In this document: piece by piece, positions 56,614 through 64,000 of the stretch | How positions within the stretch are numbered: the stretch's first letter is position 1 | How the letters are laid out: each line of letters opens with the position of its first letter | Assembly (NCBI GenBank): GCA_017881725.1 | Contig: JADGQO010000073.1 | Span: forward strand, 1-64,000 | From: Fibrobacteria bacterium | Lineage (GTDB): Bacteria > Fibrobacterota > Fibrobacteria > UBA11236 | Direction of reading: 5' to 3' | Length of the DNA: 64,000 nucleotides | Notes under the pieces: model-generated | The model's database searches: none | Told to the model about the DNA's origin: nothing | The model's input: only the letters and a program-made list of their open reading frames with translations | Position numbers and translations under genes: made by a program

Positions 56614-57686
56614 CCGGGCCGGGAAAATGGCCCGTTCCAGTCCGGATATTCGCGCAGGAAATCATCGCCTTGGAAATCCGTCCTCGGAATGCTCAGGGGC
56701 GAAAACTTTTCCAACAACGCAGGCAACCCTAAAGTCCATGGCTCACCCATCCGGCCCAAACCCAGTTTCGCGCCGAAGAACCCCAGTAAACAAGATAATC
56801 CGCCAGAGGAGTCGCTCAGTACCTTCAAAGCAAATCTTCCTGGTTCGCGCGCGGAACCGGGTTCGCGCGCGAAACAAGGTTCGCGGGCGGAATGTACGGA
56901 CTTGGAAATTTTTTCCCTCGCACCGTCCAGGAACAGGCCATGATGAAAAAAGCGGGCTTGGGTCAGGTTCACTCCCAAGCATTGGGCCAAGTACAATTGT
57001 GCCCCCGTCGACCGCAACAAGTCGCGCCCGCGCACCACGAGATTAACGCCCAACTCGTCATCATCCACAACTGACGCCAATTGATACGCAGGCAAGCCAT
57101 CCTTTTTCCAAACGAGGAAATCTCCCATTTCCAAATCGGGACGGGCCATTGATTCATCGCCGAAAATATCCCGGATGAAGACCGCGGTACCTGTCGGCAC
57201 CAGAATGCGCACTGCGGTAGGAGCGGACGAACCACCAATATTTATGGTCAAATTCCGATTCCGGCACGTGCCTGGATAAATTCCCGGTCGACCCAAAGCC
57301 TCCGCGGCGCGCCGGGCGGTTTCCCGGCTGCAATCACAGGCATACAGCAGCGGTGCCGAGGGGTTATCGTTTTTTAGCGGACGCAAAAATCCGGCATAAT
57401 GATCCACGCGAGACCGCTGCCCGCCTTGCGCGAAAAATTCGGCCGCCGTCCGCGGCCCGGAGTCCCAGTCCAATCCCAACCAGCGTAAGGAACGGAAAAT
57501 ATCCTCCACGTATTCGGGCCGGTACCGGTCGGAATCCAAATCATCGATCCGTAAATGGAGTCGTCCGTCGGCGTTGCGGGCCAAAAGCCAGGTCAAGACA
57601 AACGACCAAGCGTTGCCTATATGCAGGTAACCGCTAGGAGTTGGAGCGATGCGGGTGATCCATTGCGACGGCATGTCACGTTCCAT
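56610..57686 (-). CDS. gluQ: Glutamyl-Q tRNA(Asp) synthetase-like (GluRS paralog)
   Basis: WITRIAPTPSGYLHIGNAWSFVLTWLLARNADGRLHLRIDDLDSDRYRPEYVEDIFRSLRWLGLDWDSGP; DGAREKISKS (KMSKS-like). Confidence 0.88.
   Translation of the reverse strand: MERDMPSQWITRIAPTPSGYLHIGNAWSFVLTWLLARNADGRLHLRIDDLDSDRYRPEYVEDIFRSLRWLGLDWDSGPRTAAEFFAQGGQRSRVDHYAGFLRPLKNDNPSAPLLYACDCSRETARRAAEALGRPGIYPGTCRNRNLTINIGGSSAPTAVRILVPTGTAVFIRDIFGDESMARPDLEMGDFLVWKKDGLPAYQLASVVDDDELGVNLVVRGRDLLRSTGAQLYLAQCLGVNLTQARFFHHGLFLDGAREKISKSVHSAREPCFAREPGSAREPGRFALKVLSDSSGGLSCLLGFFGAKLGLGRMGEPWTLGLPALLEKFSPLSIPRTDFQGDDFLREYPDWNGPFSRPG
56842..56893. repeat. 18-bp in-frame tandem repeat (about 3 units) inside gluQ
   Basis: ggttcgcgcgcggaaccg / ggttcgcgcgcgaaacaa / ggttcgcgggcggaat; encodes the AREP(G/C)(S/F) repeat SAREPCFAREPGSAREPGRF. 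Confidence 0.88.
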
Positions 57687-58446
57687 CCGTCATTTGACGG
57701 TAAAAGGCCATCGATTTCACCGGACGCTCTCCCCCGGCATGCTTACCTAAAAATCCAAGCAAAAAGTTTTCCGCCTGAATTTCCTCCTTGCGCGGAATGC
57801 GCCCCGCGCGTAGTCCCATCGTCTGCACTCGATCCAACCAAATCAAAAGCCGGCGGGAAAAGGAAAGTTCACCTCCACCGATCGGACCGGAACAGTCCAG
57901 GCATACAGGCCCGCCCGATTCAGGATCCAGCCGTAACCGCAAACCCACGGCCTCGGAACCGCATTGCACGCATCGGGAAAACTGCGGACTGAATCCGGAT
58001 ATGGAACACAAGCTGAGCAGAAAATCGCAGGCATGGAGAACAGGATCGAATCCTTTGGAATCGGCTTCATCCAATCGTTCCAGACTTTCCAGCAATAAAT
58101 GGTAATGCGGCGGCGACGGATGCGGCTCATGCATGTACTTCAAATACACTTCCAAAAACACATTGGCCAAGGCCTGACGCGCAGGTTCGGACTTCAACCG
58201 GGGGAAATCCCGCACCAGTCCCACATCGGTCAGGGTGTGGATTTCGGTTTTGGATTTTTCGGGATACACCAGTTGTACCACTGTAAAGGCGTCCAGCAAG
58301 CCGTGGAACTTGGATTTTTGACGCTTGGCGCCCTTGGCCATTAAGGTGATTAAACCCGAGTAGCGCGTGAACGCTTTAAGGATGAGGCTCGTCTCTGAGA
58401 ACGGCGTCCGACGCAAGATGAGGCCATGAGATTTTACGGCCGGCAT
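57676..58446 (-). CDS. recO: DNA repair protein RecO
   Basis: MPAVKSHGLILRRTPFSETSLILKAFTRYSGLITLMAKGAKRQKSKFHGLLDAFTVVQLVYPEKSKTEIHTLTD; CxxC...CxxC zinc-like motif (CVQCGS...CLDCSG). Confidence 0.92.
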   Translation of the reverse strand: MPAVKSHGLILRRTPFSETSLILKAFTRYSGLITLMAKGAKRQKSKFHGLLDAFTVVQLVYPEKSKTEIHTLTDVGLVRDFPRLKSEPARQALANVFLEVYLKYMHEPHPSPPHYHLLLESLERLDEADSKGFDPVLHACDFLLSLCSISGFSPQFSRCVQCGSEAVGLRLRLDPESGGPVCLDCSGPIGGGELSFSRRLLIWLDRVQTMGLRAGRIPRKEEIQAENFLLGFLGKHAGGERPVKSMAFYRQMTDGT

Positions 58447-58461
58447 GCCTGGTCCAGGGGC

Positions 58462-59322
58462 TTAAAAATGATAGGCCATCGCCCATTCCGCGGTACCGAA
58501 ACTCGGCAAGGCGGAGTGATAATAGGGTTCGAATGAAACCGTATTCGCATTGGCCCAAATCGGCATCCACGCTACCGGAAACCGGCATTCGACTTTGACT
58601 TCCCCCAAGGCCGGATGCTTTTGGAAAGCTTCCAGCGGATAACCAAAAGGCAAGTTCAACAATTGGAAGCAGCCTGCCTTCCAGTCGAATTCCGGGGAGC
58701 GGGAAATTTGCCCTGCGGAATCGATTGTAAATCCACCCGACAACGGCAAGTACCTGATCAAATCACAATCCACGTTAAAGCGCGTACAAGGCCATCCGGC
58801 ATGGGGAAAAAACGGATGCGCGAACCATCGCAACGGCACCGGGGTATCATTCAGGTTACGTAGGGAGGTCTTGGAGGTGACCGTGCGGCCGGACAGGCGG
58901 ATCTGGCGCGTCAATTCAAAATCCCAGCCCTGGAATTTCTGCCTGGAAACCATGGTGCAGACGGCCAGTTCGATGTGGACGTCCCATGGGCAAAACTCGG
59001 TGACGACAAAGTTATTGCGCACGTGGAAAGGTTTCACCGGGCTGGTGCGTTTCACGCGACCGACGCCGATAACCCAAACATCCTCCCCGACCGGAGCTGA
59101 ATCTTGGCCCAACGCGATTTCAAACGCCTCGGGTATGCCTTGTCCGTCGAAAGGGGAAGGATTGGGATTCGGGTACTGCGGTCCGGATAACAAAGCTCCA
59201 TGCACATCATCCGTGATTTGCCAGATATATCCGCCCACGCAATAACGCGATCCGCAGCGTTCCAAATCGGCGCGCGGATCCAGCAAGGTTACGCGCAGCC
59301 CGGAAGATTGGAGGTCGATCAT
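58462..59322 (-). CDS. Aldose-1-epimerase-like (galactose mutarotase fold) hypothetical protein
   Basis: Overall beta-rich pattern with LTRQIRLSGRTVTSKTSLRNLNDTPVPLRWFAHPFFPH, an epimerase-like 'N.....P..... HP.F' segment. Confidence 0.5.
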   Translation of the reverse strand: MIDLQSSGLRVTLLDPRADLERCGSRYCVGGYIWQITDDVHGALLSGPQYPNPNPSPFDGQGIPEAFEIALGQDSAPVGEDVWVIGVGRVKRTSPVKPFHVRNNFVVTEFCPWDVHIELAVCTMVSRQKFQGWDFELTRQIRLSGRTVTSKTSLRNLNDTPVPLRWFAHPFFPHAGWPCTRFNVDCDLIRYLPLSGGFTIDSAGQISRSPEFDWKAGCFQLLNLPFGYPLEAFQKHPALGEVKVECRFPVAWMPIWANANTVSFEPYYHSALPSFGTAEWAMAYHF

Positions 59323-59335
59323 ACTGTGGAAAAAG

Positions 59336-60253
59336 CTAGGAAATTGGCTGGCTGCCCAAAGCCTTCAGCAAACCGACCAGGAAATCCAATTCCCTTTGGT
59401 CGGGCCGCAGCCTTTGCCAAAGCAAGCGAACCGCATCTTTTTGCGCAGCAGCCTTGGCTCCACGGAAAAACCGACGCTGTTCCAATGCGTTGAGGATGGA
59501 AAGCAACGCCACCTCGCTATCAGCCCGGGCCGGCAATGCAGACTCGCGATCCGTGACGTTGGCCGCACCTTGTCCTTGCTTTGCCGCATGAAGCCCTTGC
59601 GTGACCGATGCGGTAGCGAAGGCATAAAGGACGATGGAGACAGCGTGGGACAAATTGAGGCTAAGGGTTGGGCTTGCCATCGGAATGGTGACCAGATGCG
59701 TCATCGCCAGGGATTCGGAACGTGATAATCCTTGCGATTCCCTCCCAAAAACCAGAGCCGTCGGCAGTATGCGAGAGCTTACACTTGCGTGATCCTGATC
59801 CTCAAGGACCGAACTGTCCCAACCCGAACTCTTACGGTCGGTCTGCAGATTCGTCCACTCCGACGCGGCAGCGTCCAAATCCTGACAAGTCTGGGCCGGA
59901 TCGCGTAAGCGGCGCGTAAATCCGTATGCGGCTCCGCAATCCGCGAGAGCGTGAGACAACTCCAAATAATCGCGTGTGCTATCCAGAATTTCCAACGCGC
60001 CCGCCCCGGTCATGCGCGCGGATTTTTCGTTTTGAATTCCCGCGTTGCCGACGATGCGCAAATCCACGATTCCGTAACACGCAAGGGTACGCGCGATGAA
60101 ACCGACATTCGCGCCTTGTTCCGGCGCGACCAGGACTACGGCTATCGGCGCGGGAAAGTTCAGGCGCCGGGCTCGATCCAACGCCCGTGCTCCCGGATCA
60201 ATGCCACCAGAGCTTCCGGAGCCTCTTCTTCGGGGATGTTTTTCCGCACGCAA
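59336..60253 (-). CDS. trmJ: RNA methyltransferase, TrmJ/SpoU (TrmH) family; true start probably downstream of 60253
   Basis: FPAPIAVVLVAPEQGANVGFIARTLACYGIVDLRIVG...ALVFGRESQGLSRSESLAMTHLVTIPMASPTLSLNLSHAVSIVLYAF. Confidence 0.87.
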   Translation of the reverse strand: MRAEKHPRRRGSGSSGGIDPGARALDRARRLNFPAPIAVVLVAPEQGANVGFIARTLACYGIVDLRIVGNAGIQNEKSARMTGAGALEILDSTRDYLELSHALADCGAAYGFTRRLRDPAQTCQDLDAAASEWTNLQTDRKSSGWDSSVLEDQDHASVSSRILPTALVFGRESQGLSRSESLAMTHLVTIPMASPTLSLNLSHAVSIVLYAFATASVTQGLHAAKQGQGAANVTDRESALPARADSEVALLSILNALEQRRFFRGAKAAAQKDAVRLLWQRLRPDQRELDFLVGLLKALGSQPIS

Positions 60254-62028
60254 TCCCGACCCACATAAAGGTTCACCTTATTCGGCGCGCCGCCGACATA
60301 ACCGAAATCGGCGTCGGCCATTTCTCCGGGACCGTTCACGATGCAGCCCATGATGGCGATGGAGATGTTTTTCAGATGCGACGTGCGCTGGCGGATTTTT
60401 TGGGTCGTCGTTTGCAAGTCGAACAGCGTCCGGCCGCAACTTGGGCAGGCGACATATTCCGGCTTCGTCTTGCGAACGCCAGCTGCCTGCAAGATGTCGT
60501 AGCCCAATTGCATGCACGCCTTAGGGCCCGCAGGCCCGTCGATGTGCAACATGTCGCCGATGCCGTCGACGAGCAAAGAACCGAATTGGGCCGCGAGCAA
60601 CATATTCGCCTCCGGCGAGCCGTCGCCGCGTCCCCGGAGGATGATGGGATCGGGTCGACCCTTGGCGGCCAACCAGGCCGCAAGATGGCGATACCGCAGT
60701 ACGGCATTGAGACTGGGTGTACAGGACCAAAAAAGGTGAGGCAAAGCCAAAACATCGGGAGAAATTTTTTCCAGATGCGCAAGATCTTCGACTTGGATTT
60801 CCAACGCGGCAGGTAAGTCGCTGAGACCGGCCAATAATTTGCCACTGCTCAAGGCGACGGCGGAATGCCGGGTCGAGATGGCGAACTCGACGTTTTTCGG
60901 TTCCCACACGGTAGGCACGTCGACGCGAAACGCATGCGAATCGGGAGTGGAGATCCATTCCAAACGGCGCTCGCCTTTAGGCAATGCCTCGGCCCCCGGA
61001 TCCGCGGATCCGACCGCGATTTTTTCCCGTCCGCCCACGAGCAAACCGCCCAGGGCCGTAACGGGAACGTTACGTCTTTGGAATTCGAAAAAACTGACCG
61101 ACTCCGGTATGGCTCCGACCGGCGGCGCGAGATGGGTGTCGCACATTTTCACCAGAGCCTTGGCGACCGGAATTTCAAAAATGGGATCTTCCGTCAAGGA
61201 CACGCGGACGGTATCCCCGAGTCCGTCCAGCAAAAGGGCGCCGATGCCCACGGATGATTTCAGTCGTCCATCCTCCCCGTCGCCCGCTTCGGTCACGCCG
61301 ATGTGGAAGGGATAAGGCTTATGATCCCTGTCCAGCCGCGCCGCCAAAAGCCGGTAGGCTTCCACCACCACGCGGGGATTGGAGGACTTCATGCTGAACA
61401 CAATTTGATCGAAATTTTCCGCCTCGCAAACGCGCACGTACTCCAGCGCCGACTCCACCATGCCTTCAATGGTGTCGCCGTACTTCCACATGATGCGGTC
61501 CGATAGGGAACCATGATTGGTGCCGATGCGCAGGCAAACCCCGCGATCCTTCGCCAAGCGCACCAAGGGCGCGAAAGCATCGTAAACCCGTTGCTCACCG
61601 ACCGCGAAGCTCGCCTCGTCATAATCACGCGCCGTAGGCGATTTCGAATCCACGAAATTCCCGGGATTGATGCGCACCTTTTCCACCCATTTCACGGCCT
61701 CCAGGGCCGCTCGGGGCTGGAAATGGATGTCCGCCGAGATCGGGACGTCGCAACCGGCGGCGCGCACCTTGGCCACAATTTCCTTGAGGCACTCGGAATC
61801 CTTTTGCGTGGGAGCCGTGATGCGGACCAATTCGCAGCCGGCCTTGGCCATTTCCAGGGTCTGAAAAACGGTGGCGTCCACGTCCTTGGTATTCGTGGTA
61901 GTCATGGATTGCACGAGGATGGGCGCATCGCCGCCGATGTATCGGTTTCCGACGCGAACCTTTAAGGTGGGCCTGCGGGTCGGAGCGAACCGGTCGGGCA
62001 TGTAGGTCAAGACGTTTGGTTGGGCCAT
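60160..62028 (-). CDS. ispG: 4-hydroxy-3-methylbut-2-enyl diphosphate synthase, long (insertion-containing) form
   Basis: TLKVRVGNRYIGGDAPILVQSMTTTNTKDVDATVFQTLEMAKAGCELVRITAPTQKD...INPGNFVDSK...EYVACPSCGRTLFDL...ISIAIMGCIVNGPGEMADADFGYVGG; 622 aa. Confidence 0.95.
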   Translation of the reverse strand: MAQPNVLTYMPDRFAPTRRPTLKVRVGNRYIGGDAPILVQSMTTTNTKDVDATVFQTLEMAKAGCELVRITAPTQKDSECLKEIVAKVRAAGCDVPISADIHFQPRAALEAVKWVEKVRINPGNFVDSKSPTARDYDEASFAVGEQRVYDAFAPLVRLAKDRGVCLRIGTNHGSLSDRIMWKYGDTIEGMVESALEYVRVCEAENFDQIVFSMKSSNPRVVVEAYRLLAARLDRDHKPYPFHIGVTEAGDGEDGRLKSSVGIGALLLDGLGDTVRVSLTEDPIFEIPVAKALVKMCDTHLAPPVGAIPESVSFFEFQRRNVPVTALGGLLVGGREKIAVGSADPGAEALPKGERRLEWISTPDSHAFRVDVPTVWEPKNVEFAISTRHSAVALSSGKLLAGLSDLPAALEIQVEDLAHLEKISPDVLALPHLFWSCTPSLNAVLRYRHLAAWLAAKGRPDPIILRGRGDGSPEANMLLAAQFGSLLVDGIGDMLHIDGPAGPKACMQLGYDILQAAGVRKTKPEYVACPSCGRTLFDLQTTTQKIRQRTSHLKNISIAIMGCIVNGPGEMADADFGYVGGAPNKVNLYVGRDCVRKNIPEEEAPEALVALIREHGRWIEPGA

Positions 62029-62140
62029 GGGTTAAAAATAGATAATCACGGCCGTTCCTTCCCAAGCAGGGCCCGGCAATGACTCAAATAACCTGGAACC
62101 GTGTAAATTGGCTCGGATAGGATGCATGGGAGGTAAGGGG

Positions 62141-62887
62141 ATGAAACGCACGGGAAGCATTCGCATCATACGGCTTACACTTTTCTTTTTTTTAACCCTG
62201 ACCGCAGTTTTGTCGGCCGCGTGGTTGGCGCTGCAATGCTTCCCCCAGCCCCTCTTTCGATATCAGGAAAGCTGGTCGAATGTCCGCGTTTATTCGGATC
62301 GTCCCATACCGCCGCAAGCGAAGTTATTCGTGGACACCGCGCGTGCGCGCTTAACGCGTTGCCCGTGGAACGATACCTCCGTGGTCCATCATATCTTCCT
62401 ATGTCAAAGCCGCTGGCGATTCGCCTTGTTAACCGGGCCATCCTACAAGGTGAGCGGCCAGAACTCCATTTATTTGAAACGCAACATTTGGATCCGCACG
62501 GTGAATTGGCAAACCGGCAGAATCATTAATTATGCCGGAAAGGAAGTTCCCGGCGATCGGACCCTACCCTATTACTTGGCCCATGAAATGACCCATGGGA
62601 TCACGATTCCCCATACCGGACGGTTGGTTTATTACCGCTTGCCCCCCTGGATACGCGAAGGTTACGCCGATTACGTGGCCCGGCCGGATTTCCAATTCGA
62701 GGCGATGCGCGACGCTTTCGTGCGTGGCGACCTCCGGGTGGATCCGTTCACCTCCGGTTTCTATTGGCGTTACCAACTCAAGGTCCAATATCTCCTGGAA
62801 ATCCGAAAAATCTCCGTCGACTCCCTATTCAAGAACGCGATTGACCCGACCCAACTCGAAACCCAAATCCGAGAAGGCGCTCGCTAA
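62141..62887 (+). CDS. Membrane-anchored gluzincin-like metalloprotease (HEMTH)
   Basis: N-terminal TM IRLTLFFFLTLTAVLSAAWLAL; YYLAHEMTHGITIPHTGRLVYYRLPPWIREGYADYVAR (HExxH...EGxAxY). Confidence 0.65.
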   Translation: MKRTGSIRIIRLTLFFFLTLTAVLSAAWLALQCFPQPLFRYQESWSNVRVYSDRPIPPQAKLFVDTARARLTRCPWNDTSVVHHIFLCQSRWRFALLTGPSYKVSGQNSIYLKRNIWIRTVNWQTGRIINYAGKEVPGDRTLPYYLAHEMTHGITIPHTGRLVYYRLPPWIREGYADYVARPDFQFEAMRDAFVRGDLRVDPFTSGFYWRYQLKVQYLLEIRKISVDSLFKNAIDPTQLETQIREGAR

Positions 62888-63022
62888 CAACCATCCTACC
62901 GCAGGCTCCGGCCCCGCCGGCAACGCAAGGCCCGCGCCCTCCGCGACCCACGGCCCAGTCCTTTTCCGCAAAAAAAACCGACAAGCATCCCGCAAAAAAC
63001 CTTGCCAATCCCCCGCTCCGCA

Positions 63023-63046
63023 TATAATTTTAACCATATGGTTAAA
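63023..63046 (+). promoter_or_regulatory. Consensus -10 box and 18-bp perfect palindromic operator overlapping the TetR start codon
   Basis: TATAAT at 63023-63028 immediately followed by TTTAACCAT|ATGGTTAAA at 63029-63046; ATG 63038-63040 is in frame with the TetR ORF. Confidence 0.78.
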
Positions 63047-63844
63047 CCAAATAGTTTATCCAAAAGTTCAAAAACCAAGCCTCCCCTACCCAAGCCCAAG
63101 CCAAGGCTGCGGCGCGCCCCATCCCAGCCGAGGGGCATCCAAACTGTGCCATCGCGGGCAGCCTCCAAAAGGCCGGCGGCCAAACTGAAGCCAGGCGAAC
63201 CGGAGGTTGACGCGGAAAAACGCATTCTTTCCGCCGCACGCCGGGAATTCGCCTTTAAAGGCCTGGAAGGTGCGCGCATGCAAACCATCGCGACGGCGGC
63301 GGGAGTGAACAAGGCCTTGCTGCACTATTATTACCGGAATAAAAACCGGCTCCACGAGAAGGTGAGGGAAGATACGGTGGGTACGGTCTGGGGCCGGTTA
63401 CAATTGGAGTTCCGGCGCCAGGAAGGCGGCCAGAAAGGCGAACAACGTCTGGAGCCATTGGTGCGCGCGGCCGTTTCCACTTACGTGCATACTATCTCGG
63501 AAAATCCGGATTTCCCTCTATTCATGGTGCGGGAAATCGCCGGCGGCGGGGACTCACTGCCGGCCGCCCTGCCCGGTCTGATTCGCAGGTTCAGCGAAGT
63601 CCCGAACACGTTGACCCGCAGTTTGCACGCCGAGATCAAGGCGCGGAAAATCAAACCCATCCTCCCCGTGCATTTTTTCCTGAACATGATGGGGATGACG
63701 GTTGCCACTTTTTTAGCCTTGCCCATGCTGCGCAAGATGGGACCGGCCTTGGGATTCAAGCTGGAACTCGAAGACGCATTCCTGGAGGCGCGCATCCAAT
63801 CCATCACCGACACCTTGCTTAACGGCATCCGCATTAAGAGGTAG
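63038..63844 (+). CDS. TetR/AcrR-family transcriptional regulator
   Basis: EKRILSAARREFAFKGLEGARMQTIATAAGVNKALLHYYYRNKNRLHEKV (TetR HTH); followed 1 nt later by a TolC-like gene. Confidence 0.93.
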   Translation: MVKPNSLSKSSKTKPPLPKPKPRLRRAPSQPRGIQTVPSRAASKRPAAKLKPGEPEVDAEKRILSAARREFAFKGLEGARMQTIATAAGVNKALLHYYYRNKNRLHEKVREDTVGTVWGRLQLEFRRQEGGQKGEQRLEPLVRAAVSTYVHTISENPDFPLFMVREIAGGGDSLPAALPGLIRRFSEVPNTLTRSLHAEIKARKIKPILPVHFFLNMMGMTVATFLALPMLRKMGPALGFKLELEDAFLEARIQSITDTLLNGIRIKR

Positions 63845-63845
63845 C

Positions 63846-64000
63846 ATGCCCCTGACTCGTAGCCTCACGCTTTACTTCGTTCTGGCAACCCTAACCTTCG
63901 GAACGGCGTCCGCCCTGGATCTGCATCAAGCCCAGGAAGTTCTTTTCCGTGACAATCCGGATCTCTCCATCCTCCGCTTGGAAATCGAACGCGCTCAGGA
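63846..64000 (+). CDS. TolC-family outer membrane efflux protein, N-terminal fragment (runs off window)
   Basis: MPLTRSLTLYFVLATLTFGTASALDLHQAQEVLFRDNPDLSILRLEIERAQ: signal peptide plus 'L...A...NPDL....E...A' TolC pattern. Absent from the ORF track because no stop is in the window. Confidence 0.8.
   Translation, partial: MPLTRSLTLYFVLATLTFGTASALDLHQAQEVLFRDNPDLSILRLEIERAQ

Noticed and set aside
60160-60253. 94-bp same-strand overlap of trmJ with the ispG 3' end as a biologically meaningful overlap
   Set aside because: Most likely a too-early trmJ start; the conserved part begins near FPAPIAVVLVAPEQGANVGF, so the true start is probably a TTG/GTG close to the ispG stop.
1-64000. CRISPR arrays, rRNA and tRNA genes
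   Set aside because: No regularly spaced direct repeats, no rRNA-like sequence, and the TTCGAATCC-like strings seen (e.g. near 9820 and 40614) lie within confident coding sequence without cloverleaf context.

Overview
The window is about 64 kb of a dense Gram-negative chromosome. A PorU-like C25 peptidase (type IX secretion), a GH5 glycanase, and the cmk-rpsA, rsmI-lnt and recO-gluQ-panB neighbourhoods suggest the FCB superphylum, possibly Fibrobacterota; this placement is an inference. Most of the window is housekeeping or envelope genes: a YhaN/SbcC-YhaO/SbcD pair, a GT9 heptosyltransferase, a sigma-70 factor, an ABC-F protein, an FKBP PPIase, pyruvate carboxylase, Prc, a TPR protein, a lytic transglycosylase, an M48 peptidase, rpsA/cmk, porU, rsmI, lnt, panB, gluQ, recO, trmJ, ispG, and a TetR regulator with a TolC-like gene.

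The standout region is about 8.9-16.8 kb, which looks like an undescribed cell-cell signalling island. It contains (i) a CqsA-like alpha-oxoamine synthase; (ii) three paralogous proteins that join an acyl-carrier-protein-like N-terminus, lacking the phosphopantetheine serine, to an intact response-regulator receiver domain; and (iii) a convergent class III nucleotide cyclase whose six-helix membrane anchor resembles the CAI-1 receptor CqsS. It also contains relics of a tandem duplication of the synthase/ACP-REC/cyclase module, in which one unit kept the synthase and the other kept the cyclase. A divergent gene encodes a PilZ plus FeeM-like acyltransferase.

A second notable signal is a two-copy MITE-like element (6734-6920 and 24151-24316) with 29-bp perfect terminal inverted repeats. 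One copy supplies the stop codon of the sigma factor gene.

All homology statements come from reading motifs and from memory of protein families. No searches or alignments were run.
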